Shown here: piece after piece, positions 9,884-19,320 of the stretch
Position numbering within the stretch: the first letter of the stretch is position 1
Layout of the letters: each line of letters starts with the position of its first letter
From: Chitinophagaceae bacterium
Lineage (GTDB): Bacteria > Bacteroidota > Bacteroidia > Chitinophagales > Chitinophagaceae
Direction: 5' to 3'
Length of the DNA stretch: 38,855 bases
Assembly: GCA_947474815.1 (NCBI GenBank)
Contig: CANJJU010000009.1
Span: 1-38,855, forward strand
The notes under the pieces: model-generated
The model's database searches: none
The model's input: only the letters and a program-made list of their open reading frames with translations
What the model was told of the DNA's origin: nothing
Made by a program: the position numbers and the translations under genes

Positions 9884-10462
9884 TTATAATGGAAGTCGCT
9901 GCAAACACATCATCAATGCTATTATTCCTGTCGTTCCTGAAATGATAGCAATCCACCATTTCTTCTTAATGCCCATTTTCTCAATTAGCAGTGTGCCGAT
10001 CAATAAAACAAATAATACCACTATTGCTTGGGCTACTTCTATTCCTATATTAAAGCTAGCTAACGGGATTAGGAGATGCTGAGAACTAGCCATCATCCAG
10101 CGAATACTGTTGGCAAAACCCATTCCATGAATAAGTCCAAAGCTTAAAGCAATTAAGTATTTTATTTTTTGAGTATGCAGTAGCCATTTTGAAGAAAATA
10201 AATTTGTACAGGAAGTCAATACTATCGTAAGTGGAATTAAGAATTCTACTGCATATTTATTGAATCGAATCACCTCTAATACACTTAAGAATAGGGTTAA
10301 TGTATGGCCTATGGTAAAAGCAGTAATTAGTATCAATACTTTTTTCCAATCGAGTAATAAGTAAATGGAGGTGAGAGTGGCAATAAACAACAAGTGGTCT
10401 AATGCGTCAATGCTCATGATGTGTTCCCAGCCTAGTTGGAAATAAAGTTCAAAATCGTTCAT
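9884..10462 (-). CDS. HupE/UreJ family membrane protein
   Basis: 192 aa polytopic: FQLGWEHIMSIDALDHLLFIATL, ITAFTIGHTLTLFLSVL, SFGLIHGMGFANSIR (His-rich TM motifs of HupE/UreJ). Confidence 0.9.
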   Translation of the reverse strand: MNDFELYFQLGWEHIMSIDALDHLLFIATLTSIYLLLDWKKVLILITAFTIGHTLTLFLSVLEVIRFNKYAVEFLIPLTIVLTSCTNLFSSKWLLHTQKIKYLIALSFGLIHGMGFANSIRWMMASSQHLLIPLASFNIGIEVAQAIVVLFVLLIGTLLIEKMGIKKKWWIAIISGTTGIIALMMCLQRLPL

Positions 10463-10536
10463 GACGCAATGATTACTATATTGTATTAATTTTACAGCAA
10501 TTTATACCATTCCCTTAGTAATAAAAAATTCAATAC

Positions 10537-11043
10537 ATGTTTTCAGATTCTTTCAAATGGATAATGGTAATCGGTTTGACATTTCTTATGAGCAGTGCAA
10601 ACCTCCATCCAATTTTTGTGAGTGTTACTGAAATTGAGCACAATACAAAAGACAATACTGTAGAAGTTAGCTGTAAGTTGTTTGCAAATGATTTTGAAAA
10701 GGCACTTCGGAATCAATTTAATGTTACAATAGATTTATTGCAACCAAAAGATAGAAAAGCATTGGATCAGCTTGTAAATAAATATTTGCAACTGCATTTG
10801 AAACTATGGGTAGAAAATACGCCAGTATCAATGAAATATATAGGCTATGAAGTAGTGGAGGAGGCTATAATCAGTTATTTTCAAGTCGACAATATTGCTT
10901 CAATAAAAAACATCACTGTGCAAGACAATATTCTATACGAGATGTCGCCAGAGCAAATTAGTTTGATACACATTATGGTGGGAGGGAATAGAAAAAGCAC
11001 TAAACTGAGCAATCCCGATGACAAAGTGAGTATGCAATTTTAA
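10537..11043 (+). CDS. DUF6702-like exported protein
   Basis: 168 aa; HPIFVSVTEIEHNTKDNTVEVSCKLFANDFEKALR resembles the Bacteroidota DUF6702 family found beside HupE/UreJ genes. Confidence 0.75.
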   Translation: MFSDSFKWIMVIGLTFLMSSANLHPIFVSVTEIEHNTKDNTVEVSCKLFANDFEKALRNQFNVTIDLLQPKDRKALDQLVNKYLQLHLKLWVENTPVSMKYIGYEVVEEAIISYFQVDNIASIKNITVQDNILYEMSPEQISLIHIMVGGNRKSTKLSNPDDKVSMQF

Positions 11044-12338
11044 GGATGCTGCAAATGCTCTTTTAATTCTTCTGAAATAGTTACAAGCATCTTGTCTATT
11101 CGTTGTCCATCCATGTCGATGATTTCAAAAACAAAATCTTTCCATTCGAACTTCTCTCCAGTAGAAGGAATTTTTTTGAGCTCATGCAGAGCAAACCCAG
11201 CCAATGTGTCAAACTCATGTTCTCCTTCATTCATCCAGTCAGCCTTATCAAAATAACTTAAAAAATCATAGAATTGAATTTGGGCATCAATTAAAAAAGT
11301 GCCATTTTCTCTTTTTACTATTTCGTATTCTTCTTGTCCAGTTTGTGGAACTTCACCTACGATAGCTTCTAAGATATCATTTAAGGTAATCATTCCCTCA
11401 AGGGTGCCATATTCATTTACTACAAAGCAGGTGTGTATTTTAGTTGTCTTCATTTTTTCCAACAGTTGATACGCCTTATTATTTTCAGGAACAAACAAAG
11501 CGGGCTTAATGATTTTATGCAGGGGAGTGTCGGAAGGAGCTTTCAGTAAGTCTTTTACGTAAACCAATCCTTTTATCTCATCAACCATTCCATCACAAAC
11601 AGGGTAAGTGTTAAATACAATGTCTTTCATATTTGTTTTAACTTCTTGAATGGTATCATTTATATCGAGCCAGGTAATATCTGTTCGATGGGTCATCAAA
11701 GAAGTAATATTTCTATCACTCAAATGAAATACTCTTTCTATAATTTCTTTTTCCCCTTCCTCAATAGAACCATGCTCGCTCCCTTCTGAAATCATTGCTT
11801 TTATTTCTTCTTCTGTTACGGCGCTATCAGTTGGTTTTTTAATGTTAAAAATTTTAAATATCAAATTGGTCACTCCAGATAAGAGCCAAACAATGGGGTA
11901 GGTGATAGCGGACAAAAGATTCATTGGTTGAGCTGCCAATCTTGAGATTTTCTCTGCTCTTAATAAGCCTAGTTTTTTAGGAATCAATTCTCCGAATATG
12001 ATAGATAAAAAAGTCACAACAATAACAACGATAGTAGTTGAAACCGTATTTGCGTAGGGTTTCAGTGACGGTATGTTTTCAATAAATGGCTTGATCAAAT
12101 CTCCAAATTTTTCACCAGAGTAAACCCCCGTTAATATAGCCACGAGGGTAATAAATATTTGTGCCGTACTTAAAAACTTTTCCGGATTCTCTATTAAATT
12201 AATTGCTGCTTTTGCTTTGACGTCACCCTTATTGGCTAAGCTGTCTAATCTTGTCTTTCTTGCACTCACTAGTGCAATTTCACTCATTACAAAAAGTGCA
12301 TTTATTAAAATAAGTGACAATAAAATTAATACTTCCAT
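11040..12338 (-). CDS. CNNM/CorC-type (HlyC/hemolysin family) membrane protein with CBS domains
   Basis: N-terminal CNNM transmembrane domain (MSEIALVSARKTRLDSLANKGDVKA), tandem CBS (LMTHRTDITWLD..., VFPVCDG-like), C-terminal CorC_HlyC domain (TLAGFALHELKKIPSTGEKF). Confidence 0.93.
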   Translation of the reverse strand: MEVLILLSLILINALFVMSEIALVSARKTRLDSLANKGDVKAKAAINLIENPEKFLSTAQIFITLVAILTGVYSGEKFGDLIKPFIENIPSLKPYANTVSTTIVVIVVTFLSIIFGELIPKKLGLLRAEKISRLAAQPMNLLSAITYPIVWLLSGVTNLIFKIFNIKKPTDSAVTEEEIKAMISEGSEHGSIEEGEKEIIERVFHLSDRNITSLMTHRTDITWLDINDTIQEVKTNMKDIVFNTYPVCDGMVDEIKGLVYVKDLLKAPSDTPLHKIIKPALFVPENNKAYQLLEKMKTTKIHTCFVVNEYGTLEGMITLNDILEAIVGEVPQTGQEEYEIVKRENGTFLIDAQIQFYDFLSYFDKADWMNEGEHEFDTLAGFALHELKKIPSTGEKFEWKDFVFEIIDMDGQRIDKMLVTISEELKEHLQHP

Positions 12339-12344
12339 AATTAT

Positions 12345-12908
12345 TTAGGATAAACCAAATTTAGTGTTGAAGATTTTTGAAGATATGTAACCAATAAAAG
12401 TGCCCACTACTCCGCCAGCTAATATGTCTAATGGATAGTGAACTCCTACATATATTTGTGCATACACAATTATAAAGGCCCACAAGAAAAAAAGTAAACC
12501 CCATTTTCCAAAGTATTCTTTTAAAGTAAAATAAAAGAAGGTGGCTAACCCAAAATGATTTGTTGCATGTGAAGAAGTGAAGCTCGAACTTTGTGGACGA
12601 TAGGTTAATAAAAACCTTACTGAATCGGTCATTTGGGGGTCATTGCAAGGGCGCAATCTCCAAAAATTTCCTTTTATTAAATCGCTGCTAATATAATTTG
12701 TTAAAATAGGCGTGATGGCAGCAAACAAAATCCACCGCCATTTGTTTTTTTTGAAATTAAATAGACTGATTAGTAATAGAAAAAGGTAAAAAGGTATCCA
12801 TGTTTTTGAGTTTCTTATAATAGGCATCAGGGTGTCAAAAAAATCACTGTGCCAGCTTCCGTTGATAAGTTTAAAGAGGGCTTTGTCAATATGTATTATA
12901 TACTTCAT
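12345..12908 (-). CDS. PAP2 superfamily membrane phosphatase
   Basis: KGNFWRLRPCNDP, SSFTSSHATNHFGLATF, VYAQIYVGVHYPLDILAGGVVG: the three PAP2 motifs. Confidence 0.93.
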   Translation of the reverse strand: MKYIIHIDKALFKLINGSWHSDFFDTLMPIIRNSKTWIPFYLFLLLISLFNFKKNKWRWILFAAITPILTNYISSDLIKGNFWRLRPCNDPQMTDSVRFLLTYRPQSSSFTSSHATNHFGLATFFYFTLKEYFGKWGLLFFLWAFIIVYAQIYVGVHYPLDILAGGVVGTFIGYISSKIFNTKFGLS

Positions 12909-13026
12909 ATATGAACTTCTATAGAATGATGATCAAAATGGGATTTTTAACTTTATCCTTTGTTATTCTATATTTGACTCAAAAATAATTAATCTAATTT
13001 AGCATTCTAATAAAATTACTTGACAT

Positions 13027-15018
13027 ATGCGGTATTTAAATCATTTGCCGAGGCTAGTTCGCTGGATTTTAGGCACTTTATGCCTATTTATGTTTCTGAT
13101 GACGATGTATCGGTTGCTTTTCTTTGTGCATTATAATGATACAAATGAGTCATTTAGTGGCCGGGTATTCTTATTGGGCTTGCGATATGATGCTCGAGTG
13201 GTATCTATTATGGGGTTGATTCTTATGTTGTTAAGTGCTATTCCTCTTTTTCATCCTTTTAAAAATCAAGGGTCTCAAAAATGGTGGTCTTTTTTTATAG
13301 GTCTTCTTGTTTTCATTTTCTTGTTTTTTTACGGCGCTGATTTTTATCACTACGATTATCTTAAACAGCGGTTAAATTACTCTGTACTCAACTATACCGA
13401 AGATGCGGGTATTTCAAGTAAGATGGTGTGGCAAACCTATCCAATTATAAGAATAACATTGTTTTTCTGCTTGGCGTTATTCCTTTTTATTATTTGGCAT
13501 AAAAGATTCATTAAAAGTGTTTCCTCCAAAGTGAATGCAATACAAAAAAGCAAATTCAACACCTTTTCACATGTGATATTTATCGCTATGCTCGTAGGGT
13601 TTGTCTTTGGTAGAGTAGGACAATATCCATTGAGATGGAGTGATGCATTTGTATTTACAGATAATTTTAAAGCAAATGCTGCACTGAATCCATTTCAAAG
13701 TTTTTTCAGTTCAATGGATTTTACTAATAAATCTTTCGACATAAAAAAAGTAAAAAATGCGTACCCTGAAATAGCCAATTACTTAGGAGTCACTCACCCA
13801 GACTCGTCAAACCTTAATTTTGAAAGATTGGTTTCTTTTTCAGATACCACTTCTGCTAAGCCTAATATAGTATTGGTAATTTGTGAAAGCTTTAGTGCAT
13901 ATAAAAGTTCCATGTTTGGCAACCAATTAAATCCTACTCCTTATTTCAACAGCATGTGCAATAATGGAGTCTTTTTTGAAAGATGCTTTACTCCCGCTTT
14001 TGGAACAGCTCGTGGAGTATGGGCTACTGTTACAGGTATACCCGATGTGTCTATAACGAAAACTTCTAGTAGAAATCCAAGTGCCGTTGATCAGCATAGT
14101 ATTATTAATGATTTTAATGCTCACAATAAGTTGTATTTTTTAGGAGGAAGTGCTACATGGGCTAATATTAGAGGACTCCTTAGTAATAATATCGATCATC
14201 TAAAAATTTATGAGGAAGATGATTTTCAATCTAGTAAAGTTGATGTGTGGGGTATCAGCGATAAGAATTTGTTTTTACAAGCCAATAAAGTTTTAGCAAC
14301 TCAATCCAAGCCGTTTTTTGCCATTATTCAAACTGCTGATAATCATAGGCCCTATACAATACCCGCAGAAGATTTGATAGAATTTAATAAAGTAAATTAT
14401 TCTGCTGATACGCTCAAAAAATATGGATTTGAAAACAACGAACAATTAAATGCTTTTCGCTACACCGATTTTAATTTTAAGAAATTCATAGAAGCTGCTA
14501 AAAAGGAAAAGTATTTCTCTAATACAATTTTTGTTTTTGTTGGAGACCACGGACTTCGTGGCGATGCGGGAGATTTGTTTCCGCAAAGTTTTTCTAAACA
14601 AGGCATTTTGGCCGAACATGTTCCATTATTGTTTTATTCGCCTACGTTATTGAAGCCTAAAAAAGTAAGAGCCGTGTGTTCTCAGCTCGACATACTTCCT
14701 TCAATAGCTACATTAGCCAAGCAGTCTTATTCAAATACTGCTTTTGGTAGAAACTTGTTTGATAGCACGAATACTCAAAAGCGCTATGCATTTATTGCTG
14801 ATCCTGATATCCCATCAATCGGACTGGTAAGTGATGAGTATTATTATGTGAGAAATCTGAAAACTAAATCAAAGCAGTTTGTTTCAGTGATAAATAACAA
14901 TCCTGTATTAAGTAATGCCATCAATGATAGTATTAAAAATAACATGTCTCGCCTTACTGAATATTGGTATCAAACAGCTCAGTATATGTTATTAAATAAT
15001 AAAAAAAGAAAGCCGTAG
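13027..15018 (+). CDS. LTA synthase-like sulfatase-fold membrane transferase, copy 1
   Basis: 663 aa; N-terminal TM helices, PNIVLVICESFSAYKSSMFGN, FGTARGVWATVTGIPD (putative catalytic Thr), QTADNHRPYTIP, FVFVGDHGLRGDAGD. Confidence 0.9.
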   Translation: MRYLNHLPRLVRWILGTLCLFMFLMTMYRLLFFVHYNDTNESFSGRVFLLGLRYDARVVSIMGLILMLLSAIPLFHPFKNQGSQKWWSFFIGLLVFIFLFFYGADFYHYDYLKQRLNYSVLNYTEDAGISSKMVWQTYPIIRITLFFCLALFLFIIWHKRFIKSVSSKVNAIQKSKFNTFSHVIFIAMLVGFVFGRVGQYPLRWSDAFVFTDNFKANAALNPFQSFFSSMDFTNKSFDIKKVKNAYPEIANYLGVTHPDSSNLNFERLVSFSDTTSAKPNIVLVICESFSAYKSSMFGNQLNPTPYFNSMCNNGVFFERCFTPAFGTARGVWATVTGIPDVSITKTSSRNPSAVDQHSIINDFNAHNKLYFLGGSATWANIRGLLSNNIDHLKIYEEDDFQSSKVDVWGISDKNLFLQANKVLATQSKPFFAIIQTADNHRPYTIPAEDLIEFNKVNYSADTLKKYGFENNEQLNAFRYTDFNFKKFIEAAKKEKYFSNTIFVFVGDHGLRGDAGDLFPQSFSKQGILAEHVPLLFYSPTLLKPKKVRAVCSQLDILPSIATLAKQSYSNTAFGRNLFDSTNTQKRYAFIADPDIPSIGLVSDEYYYVRNLKTKSKQFVSVINNNPVLSNAINDSIKNNMSRLTEYWYQTAQYMLLNNKKRKP

Positions 15019-15043
15019 TTCATTATCACTAAGACAACAGATT

Positions 15044-17029
15044 ATGTTAATCAAATGGAGGGTGCCTAAAACAGTTCAGTGGTTAGTAAAATTATTTTTT
15101 ATTTACTTGCTTATTTTCACCCTATTAAGAATGGCCACGGTGGTGTTTTTTAAACCCGCTTCCATTAGCGTGTTTAATCTCTTGCCCGCTTTTTCTCTTG
15201 GATTAAAATATGATTTGCGGTGGATTGCTTTTATTTTATTTCCAATAGTAACTGCATCTTTCTATCCCGCCTTTTCTCCTTTTTATAGTGAATGGTCGAG
15301 AAAATTCTGGACTATTTATCTTGGTGTGTTAACCTTGTTTATTTTATTTATTTATGGAGCTGATTTTGGTCAATTTGCTTATGTCAATGCAAGGTTGAAT
15401 GCTGATGCACTCATTTTTGCAGAAGACCCTAGAGAAAGCCTAGAAATGGTTTGGCAAAGCTATCCCATTGTGTGGATATTAATTGCCTTGCTAGGTGCGG
15501 TGTTGATGATTATTTGGATGTTTAAAAAAACTCATGTAGATGTAGCTGATCGAAATCTACATATTCACAAATTTAGCTACCGTAGAAGATGGCGACTCAC
15601 TTGTTTATTAATACTAGGATGGTTTATGTATGGTTTTTTTACTGTAATGCCTTTGAATTTTTTTAGAGCCTTTAGTTTAAATGATGAATTTGAAAGTAAC
15701 CTGGCGCTGAATCCATTGCAGAATTTTTTTACTACACTTCGTTTCAGAGAACCTGATTATAATTCAAAAGCAGATCATTATTATAATACTATTGCTGATT
15801 TTTTAAACGTCAATTCTTCTGAAAGAAAATTAAAATATTATAAACGAATCGTTCATCCCAGTAGCAACGCGCTAGAGAGCCAGCCCAATGTAGTGTTAGT
15901 TATTTGTGAGAGTTTTAGTATGTATAAAAGTAGCATGAGCGGTAATGTGTTAAATAGTACGCCTTATTTTAATGAGTTAACCAAACAAGGAATTTTTTTT
16001 AATCGATGCTTCTCCCCAACTTTTGGAACTGCACGGGGTGTATTTGCAACGATTACGGGAATACCTGATGTTCAATTGAGTAAGTTTTCTACCAGAAATG
16101 AATTGTCTGTTAATCAACGAACCATTATTAATGATTTTGAAGGGTATGATAAATTGTATTTTATTGGAGGCCGAAGTCAATTCAATAATTTCGCCGGGCT
16201 TATAAATAATATTAATAATGTTAAAGTATATGAAGAAGGAAGTTTTAAGGCGCCCAAAGTAAATGTCTGGGGCATTAGCGATAAAAATCTTTTTTTAGAA
16301 GCCAATCAGCGATTAGCAAATCAACAGAAACCTTTTTTTGCGATTATTCAAACCGCAGACAATCACCGCCCGTTTAATATTCCCCTAGAGGACAGTGATT
16401 TTGTGAGTAAAATAATTCCCGATGAAATATTATTGAAGAACGGTTTTGAATCATTGAAGGAATACAATGCTTTTGCATACACGGATTATTGCTTTGAGAA
16501 ATTTATTGAAGCAGCCAAAAAAGAAAGCTATTTCAATAATACGATTTTTGTTTTTGTGGGGGATCATGGGGTAGAAGGGAATGCATCTGCGGTTTATCCG
16601 AGTGCCTGGACTGAACAACGATTATCGGAAGAGCATGTTCCATTATTGTTTTACGCTCCTTCACTTTTAACGCCTCAAGAGCGCTCTGAGCCTGTGTCGC
16701 AAATTGATGTCCTACCAACTGTTGCAGGAATGATACAGCAGCCCTTTTTAAATACAACATTAGGAAGAAATGTGCTCGATGAAACTACAGGTCCTCATGC
16801 TGCTTTCACTATTTATCATGCAGCGGGTTGGATTGGAATGGTAGGAGAAGATTATTATTATCGAAAAAATTTAAGAATTGACAAGGAAGAACTGGTTCCT
16901 ATCAAAAACAATCTTCCTGCCTTAACAAAGCGATTGTCTGATTCAATTAAGCGCGAATTTTCAAAATTAACTTCTGGTATGTACGAAACATCTAAATGGA
17001 TGTTGCTTAATAATAAGAATACTAATTAA
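15044..17029 (+). CDS. LTA synthase-like sulfatase-fold membrane transferase, copy 2 (tandem paralogue)
   Basis: 661 aa; PNVVLVICESFSMYKSSMSGN, FGTARGVFATITGIPD, QTADNHRPFNIP, FVFVGDHGVEGNAS; collinear with copy 1. Confidence 0.9.
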   Translation: MLIKWRVPKTVQWLVKLFFIYLLIFTLLRMATVVFFKPASISVFNLLPAFSLGLKYDLRWIAFILFPIVTASFYPAFSPFYSEWSRKFWTIYLGVLTLFILFIYGADFGQFAYVNARLNADALIFAEDPRESLEMVWQSYPIVWILIALLGAVLMIIWMFKKTHVDVADRNLHIHKFSYRRRWRLTCLLILGWFMYGFFTVMPLNFFRAFSLNDEFESNLALNPLQNFFTTLRFREPDYNSKADHYYNTIADFLNVNSSERKLKYYKRIVHPSSNALESQPNVVLVICESFSMYKSSMSGNVLNSTPYFNELTKQGIFFNRCFSPTFGTARGVFATITGIPDVQLSKFSTRNELSVNQRTIINDFEGYDKLYFIGGRSQFNNFAGLINNINNVKVYEEGSFKAPKVNVWGISDKNLFLEANQRLANQQKPFFAIIQTADNHRPFNIPLEDSDFVSKIIPDEILLKNGFESLKEYNAFAYTDYCFEKFIEAAKKESYFNNTIFVFVGDHGVEGNASAVYPSAWTEQRLSEEHVPLLFYAPSLLTPQERSEPVSQIDVLPTVAGMIQQPFLNTTLGRNVLDETTGPHAAFTIYHAAGWIGMVGEDYYYRKNLRIDKEELVPIKNNLPALTKRLSDSIKREFSKLTSGMYETSKWMLLNNKNTN

Positions 17030-17766
17030 TGTATCTTTTTCGCAATCATGATTAATCTGGATGAATCTTTTTCAATGTATTCAGATAAATTATACTCCCC
17101 AAATGTTTTGATTATTTCCATTCCTTGATTTTCAAATAGCTTTTCAAAATTTTTCAATGTAAACCTGGCTACTTTCTCTGTATAAATTTGAGGTGTTTCT
17201 TTTTTGCTGTCATCTATGATAATTTTTTTATAAAAAAAGTTATCATCGTACCATTTAGTTATGGTGAATTGGATATCGTCAATTGTTTTTACTTCCTGAT
17301 GAGTCATGTTCCTTTCAACATATGCTATATTCAGATAATCCATTACAAAAATTCCGTTTTTTTGAAGGGACTGAGCAATCGATCGGATGGCATTTTCGTT
17401 TTCTCTATTTGTTTCAAAATAACCAAAACTTGTAAAAAAATTGAAGGCGAAATCAAAATAATTAATCCAAAACGGTTGCCTCATGTCATGTGTAAAAAAA
17501 TGCAGCGTATCACTTTCAAAGCGGAGTGCTTCTTCTATGCTTTCCTCACTTAAATCAACTCCCGTTACATCGTATCCTTTTTCTGCTAATTGAATGGCGT
17601 GCCTTCCTTTTCCACATGCTATATCGAGCACTTTTGCTCCTTGAGGAGGCGATAAGAACTTTATAAGTTTGTCAATGAAATTAGCGGCTTCTGTGTAATC
17701 TCTATTTTTATATAGGGTATGATAGTAGCTAGTATTGAACCAATCTTTAAACCAAGTTTCTTCCAT
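17026..17766 (-). CDS. Class I SAM-dependent methyltransferase
   Basis: AKVLDIACGKGRHAIQLAEKGYDVTGVDLSEESIEEA, motif I of Rossmann-fold methyltransferases; FDFAFNFFTSFGYF. Confidence 0.92.
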   Translation of the reverse strand: MEETWFKDWFNTSYYHTLYKNRDYTEAANFIDKLIKFLSPPQGAKVLDIACGKGRHAIQLAEKGYDVTGVDLSEESIEEALRFESDTLHFFTHDMRQPFWINYFDFAFNFFTSFGYFETNRENENAIRSIAQSLQKNGIFVMDYLNIAYVERNMTHQEVKTIDDIQFTITKWYDDNFFYKKIIIDDSKKETPQIYTEKVARFTLKNFEKLFENQGMEIIKTFGEYNLSEYIEKDSSRLIMIAKKIH

Positions 17767-17770
17767 CGTG

Positions 17771-17778
17771 CAAAGTTA
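17771..17778 (-). promoter_or_regulatory. Putative -7 box TAACTTTG for the methyltransferase gene
   Basis: TAnnTTTG match on the minus strand, 4 nt before the ATG (TAACTTTG-CACG-ATG). Confidence 0.4.
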
Positions 17779-17882
17779 ATGCTTGATTTGTAATTCCTAT
17801 TTTAAATTAAGGAGTAATTCGTGTTTAAAATCAATACAATATGCTGTTAATCAGATATTTAAAATAACTCGCAACTCTTCGT

Positions 17883-17890
17883 TATATTTG
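17883..17890 (+). promoter_or_regulatory. Putative -7 box TATATTTG for the phosphohexomutase gene
   Basis: Exact TAnnTTTG, 19 nt before the ATG at 17910. Confidence 0.4.
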
Positions 17891-17909
17891 TTGTCCAAAA
17901 TTGCAGTAG

Positions 17910-19298
17910 ATGACATTGATTAAGAGTATATCAGGAATAAGAGGAACCATAGGTGGTGAGTTGGGCGACAATCTGACTCCCATAGATATAGTAAAATTTT
18001 CTGCAGCTTATGGAACTTGGTTGTTACAATCTGGCGAAACGGGTAATCCTAAAAAAGTAGTAATTGGTAGAGATGGTAGAATTAGCGGCCTGATGGTTAA
18101 GAATTTAGTGAATGCTACGCTCACCGCTCTAGGTATAGATGTAATTGACCTCGATTTAAGTACAACTCCTACTGTTGAAATGGCGGTAATTTTTTTACAA
18201 GCAGATGGCGGAATCGTACTTACTGCTAGTCACAATCCCAAAGAATGGAATGCGCTAAAATTATTAAATCATAAAGGCGAGTTTATCAATGCGACCGATG
18301 GAAAGACAATCCTTGATCTAGCTGCCAATACTTCTTTTAATTTTTCTGAGATCGACCAAATTGGAAAAATTACTATTAACGAAGAAATGCTATCTGCTCA
18401 CATTGCGGCCATTTTAAAAAATAAATTGGTAGATAAAAAAGCTATTGCTAGTGCAGGTTTTCGCATTGTTGTTGATGCGGTAAATAGTACGGGTGCTATA
18501 GCAGTTCCTCAATTATTAGCAGCATTGGGAGTAGAAGAGGTGGTCGTAATCAATGAAGAAATCAATGGAAATTTTGCACACAATCCAGAGCCATTGCCCG
18601 AGCATTTAACTGAATTGAGTAGGGAAGTAGTGACCAGGAATGCCTCTTTGGGTATTGCGGTTGATCCTGATGTGGATAGACTTTGTTTTGTTTGTGAGGA
18701 TGGAGCTATGTTTGGAGAAGAGTATACTTTAGTTGCAGTGGCTGATTATGTATTAAGTAAGCATCCAGGCAATACAGTGAGCAATATGTCATCTACTAGA
18801 GCTTTAAAAGATATTACCCTTAAACACGGGGGCGAATATTTTTCTAGCGCGGTGGGAGAGGTTAATGTGGTTAATAAGATGAAAGCCACCAATGCGGTTA
18901 TAGGGGGAGAAGGAAATGGAGGCATTATTGTTCCAGATTTACATTATGGAAGAGATGCATTGATTGGCATTGCACTTTTTTTATCTCATCTAGCTAAAAG
19001 TAAAAAAACTTGTAAGCAATTGCGCAATACATATCCAGATTATTTCATCAGTAAAAACAAAATCACCTTAGAAAAAAATATTGATGTAAGCAATGTGTTT
19101 GAAAAAATCAAAGAAAAATACAAGGCTAACCCTGTCAATACAGAAGATGGGCTTAAAATTGAGTTTGATAATGATTGGGTTCATCTAAGGACAAGCAATA
19201 CAGAGCCTATTATTCGCATTTATGCAGAAAGTAATTTTGAGACAACGGCAGACAATATTGCTATGCGATTAATCAAAGATATTCAGGAAGTAATATAA
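17910..19298 (+). CDS. glmM: Phosphoglucosamine mutase / alpha-D-phosphohexomutase family
   Basis: ISGIRGTIGGELGDNLTP, VVIGRDGRISG, GGIVLTASHNPKEWNALKLLN (phosphoserine loop), GIAVDPDVDRL (metal loop), RTSNTEPIIRIYAES. Exact substrate is not certain from sequence. Confidence 0.85.
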   Translation: MTLIKSISGIRGTIGGELGDNLTPIDIVKFSAAYGTWLLQSGETGNPKKVVIGRDGRISGLMVKNLVNATLTALGIDVIDLDLSTTPTVEMAVIFLQADGGIVLTASHNPKEWNALKLLNHKGEFINATDGKTILDLAANTSFNFSEIDQIGKITINEEMLSAHIAAILKNKLVDKKAIASAGFRIVVDAVNSTGAIAVPQLLAALGVEEVVVINEEINGNFAHNPEPLPEHLTELSREVVTRNASLGIAVDPDVDRLCFVCEDGAMFGEEYTLVAVADYVLSKHPGNTVSNMSSTRALKDITLKHGGEYFSSAVGEVNVVNKMKATNAVIGGEGNGGIIVPDLHYGRDALIGIALFLSHLAKSKKTCKQLRNTYPDYFISKNKITLEKNIDVSNVFEKIKEKYKANPVNTEDGLKIEFDNDWVHLRTSNTEPIIRIYAESNFETTADNIAMRLIKDIQEVI

Positions 19299-19320
19299 GC
19301 ACTGTTTAAATGATAATTCT

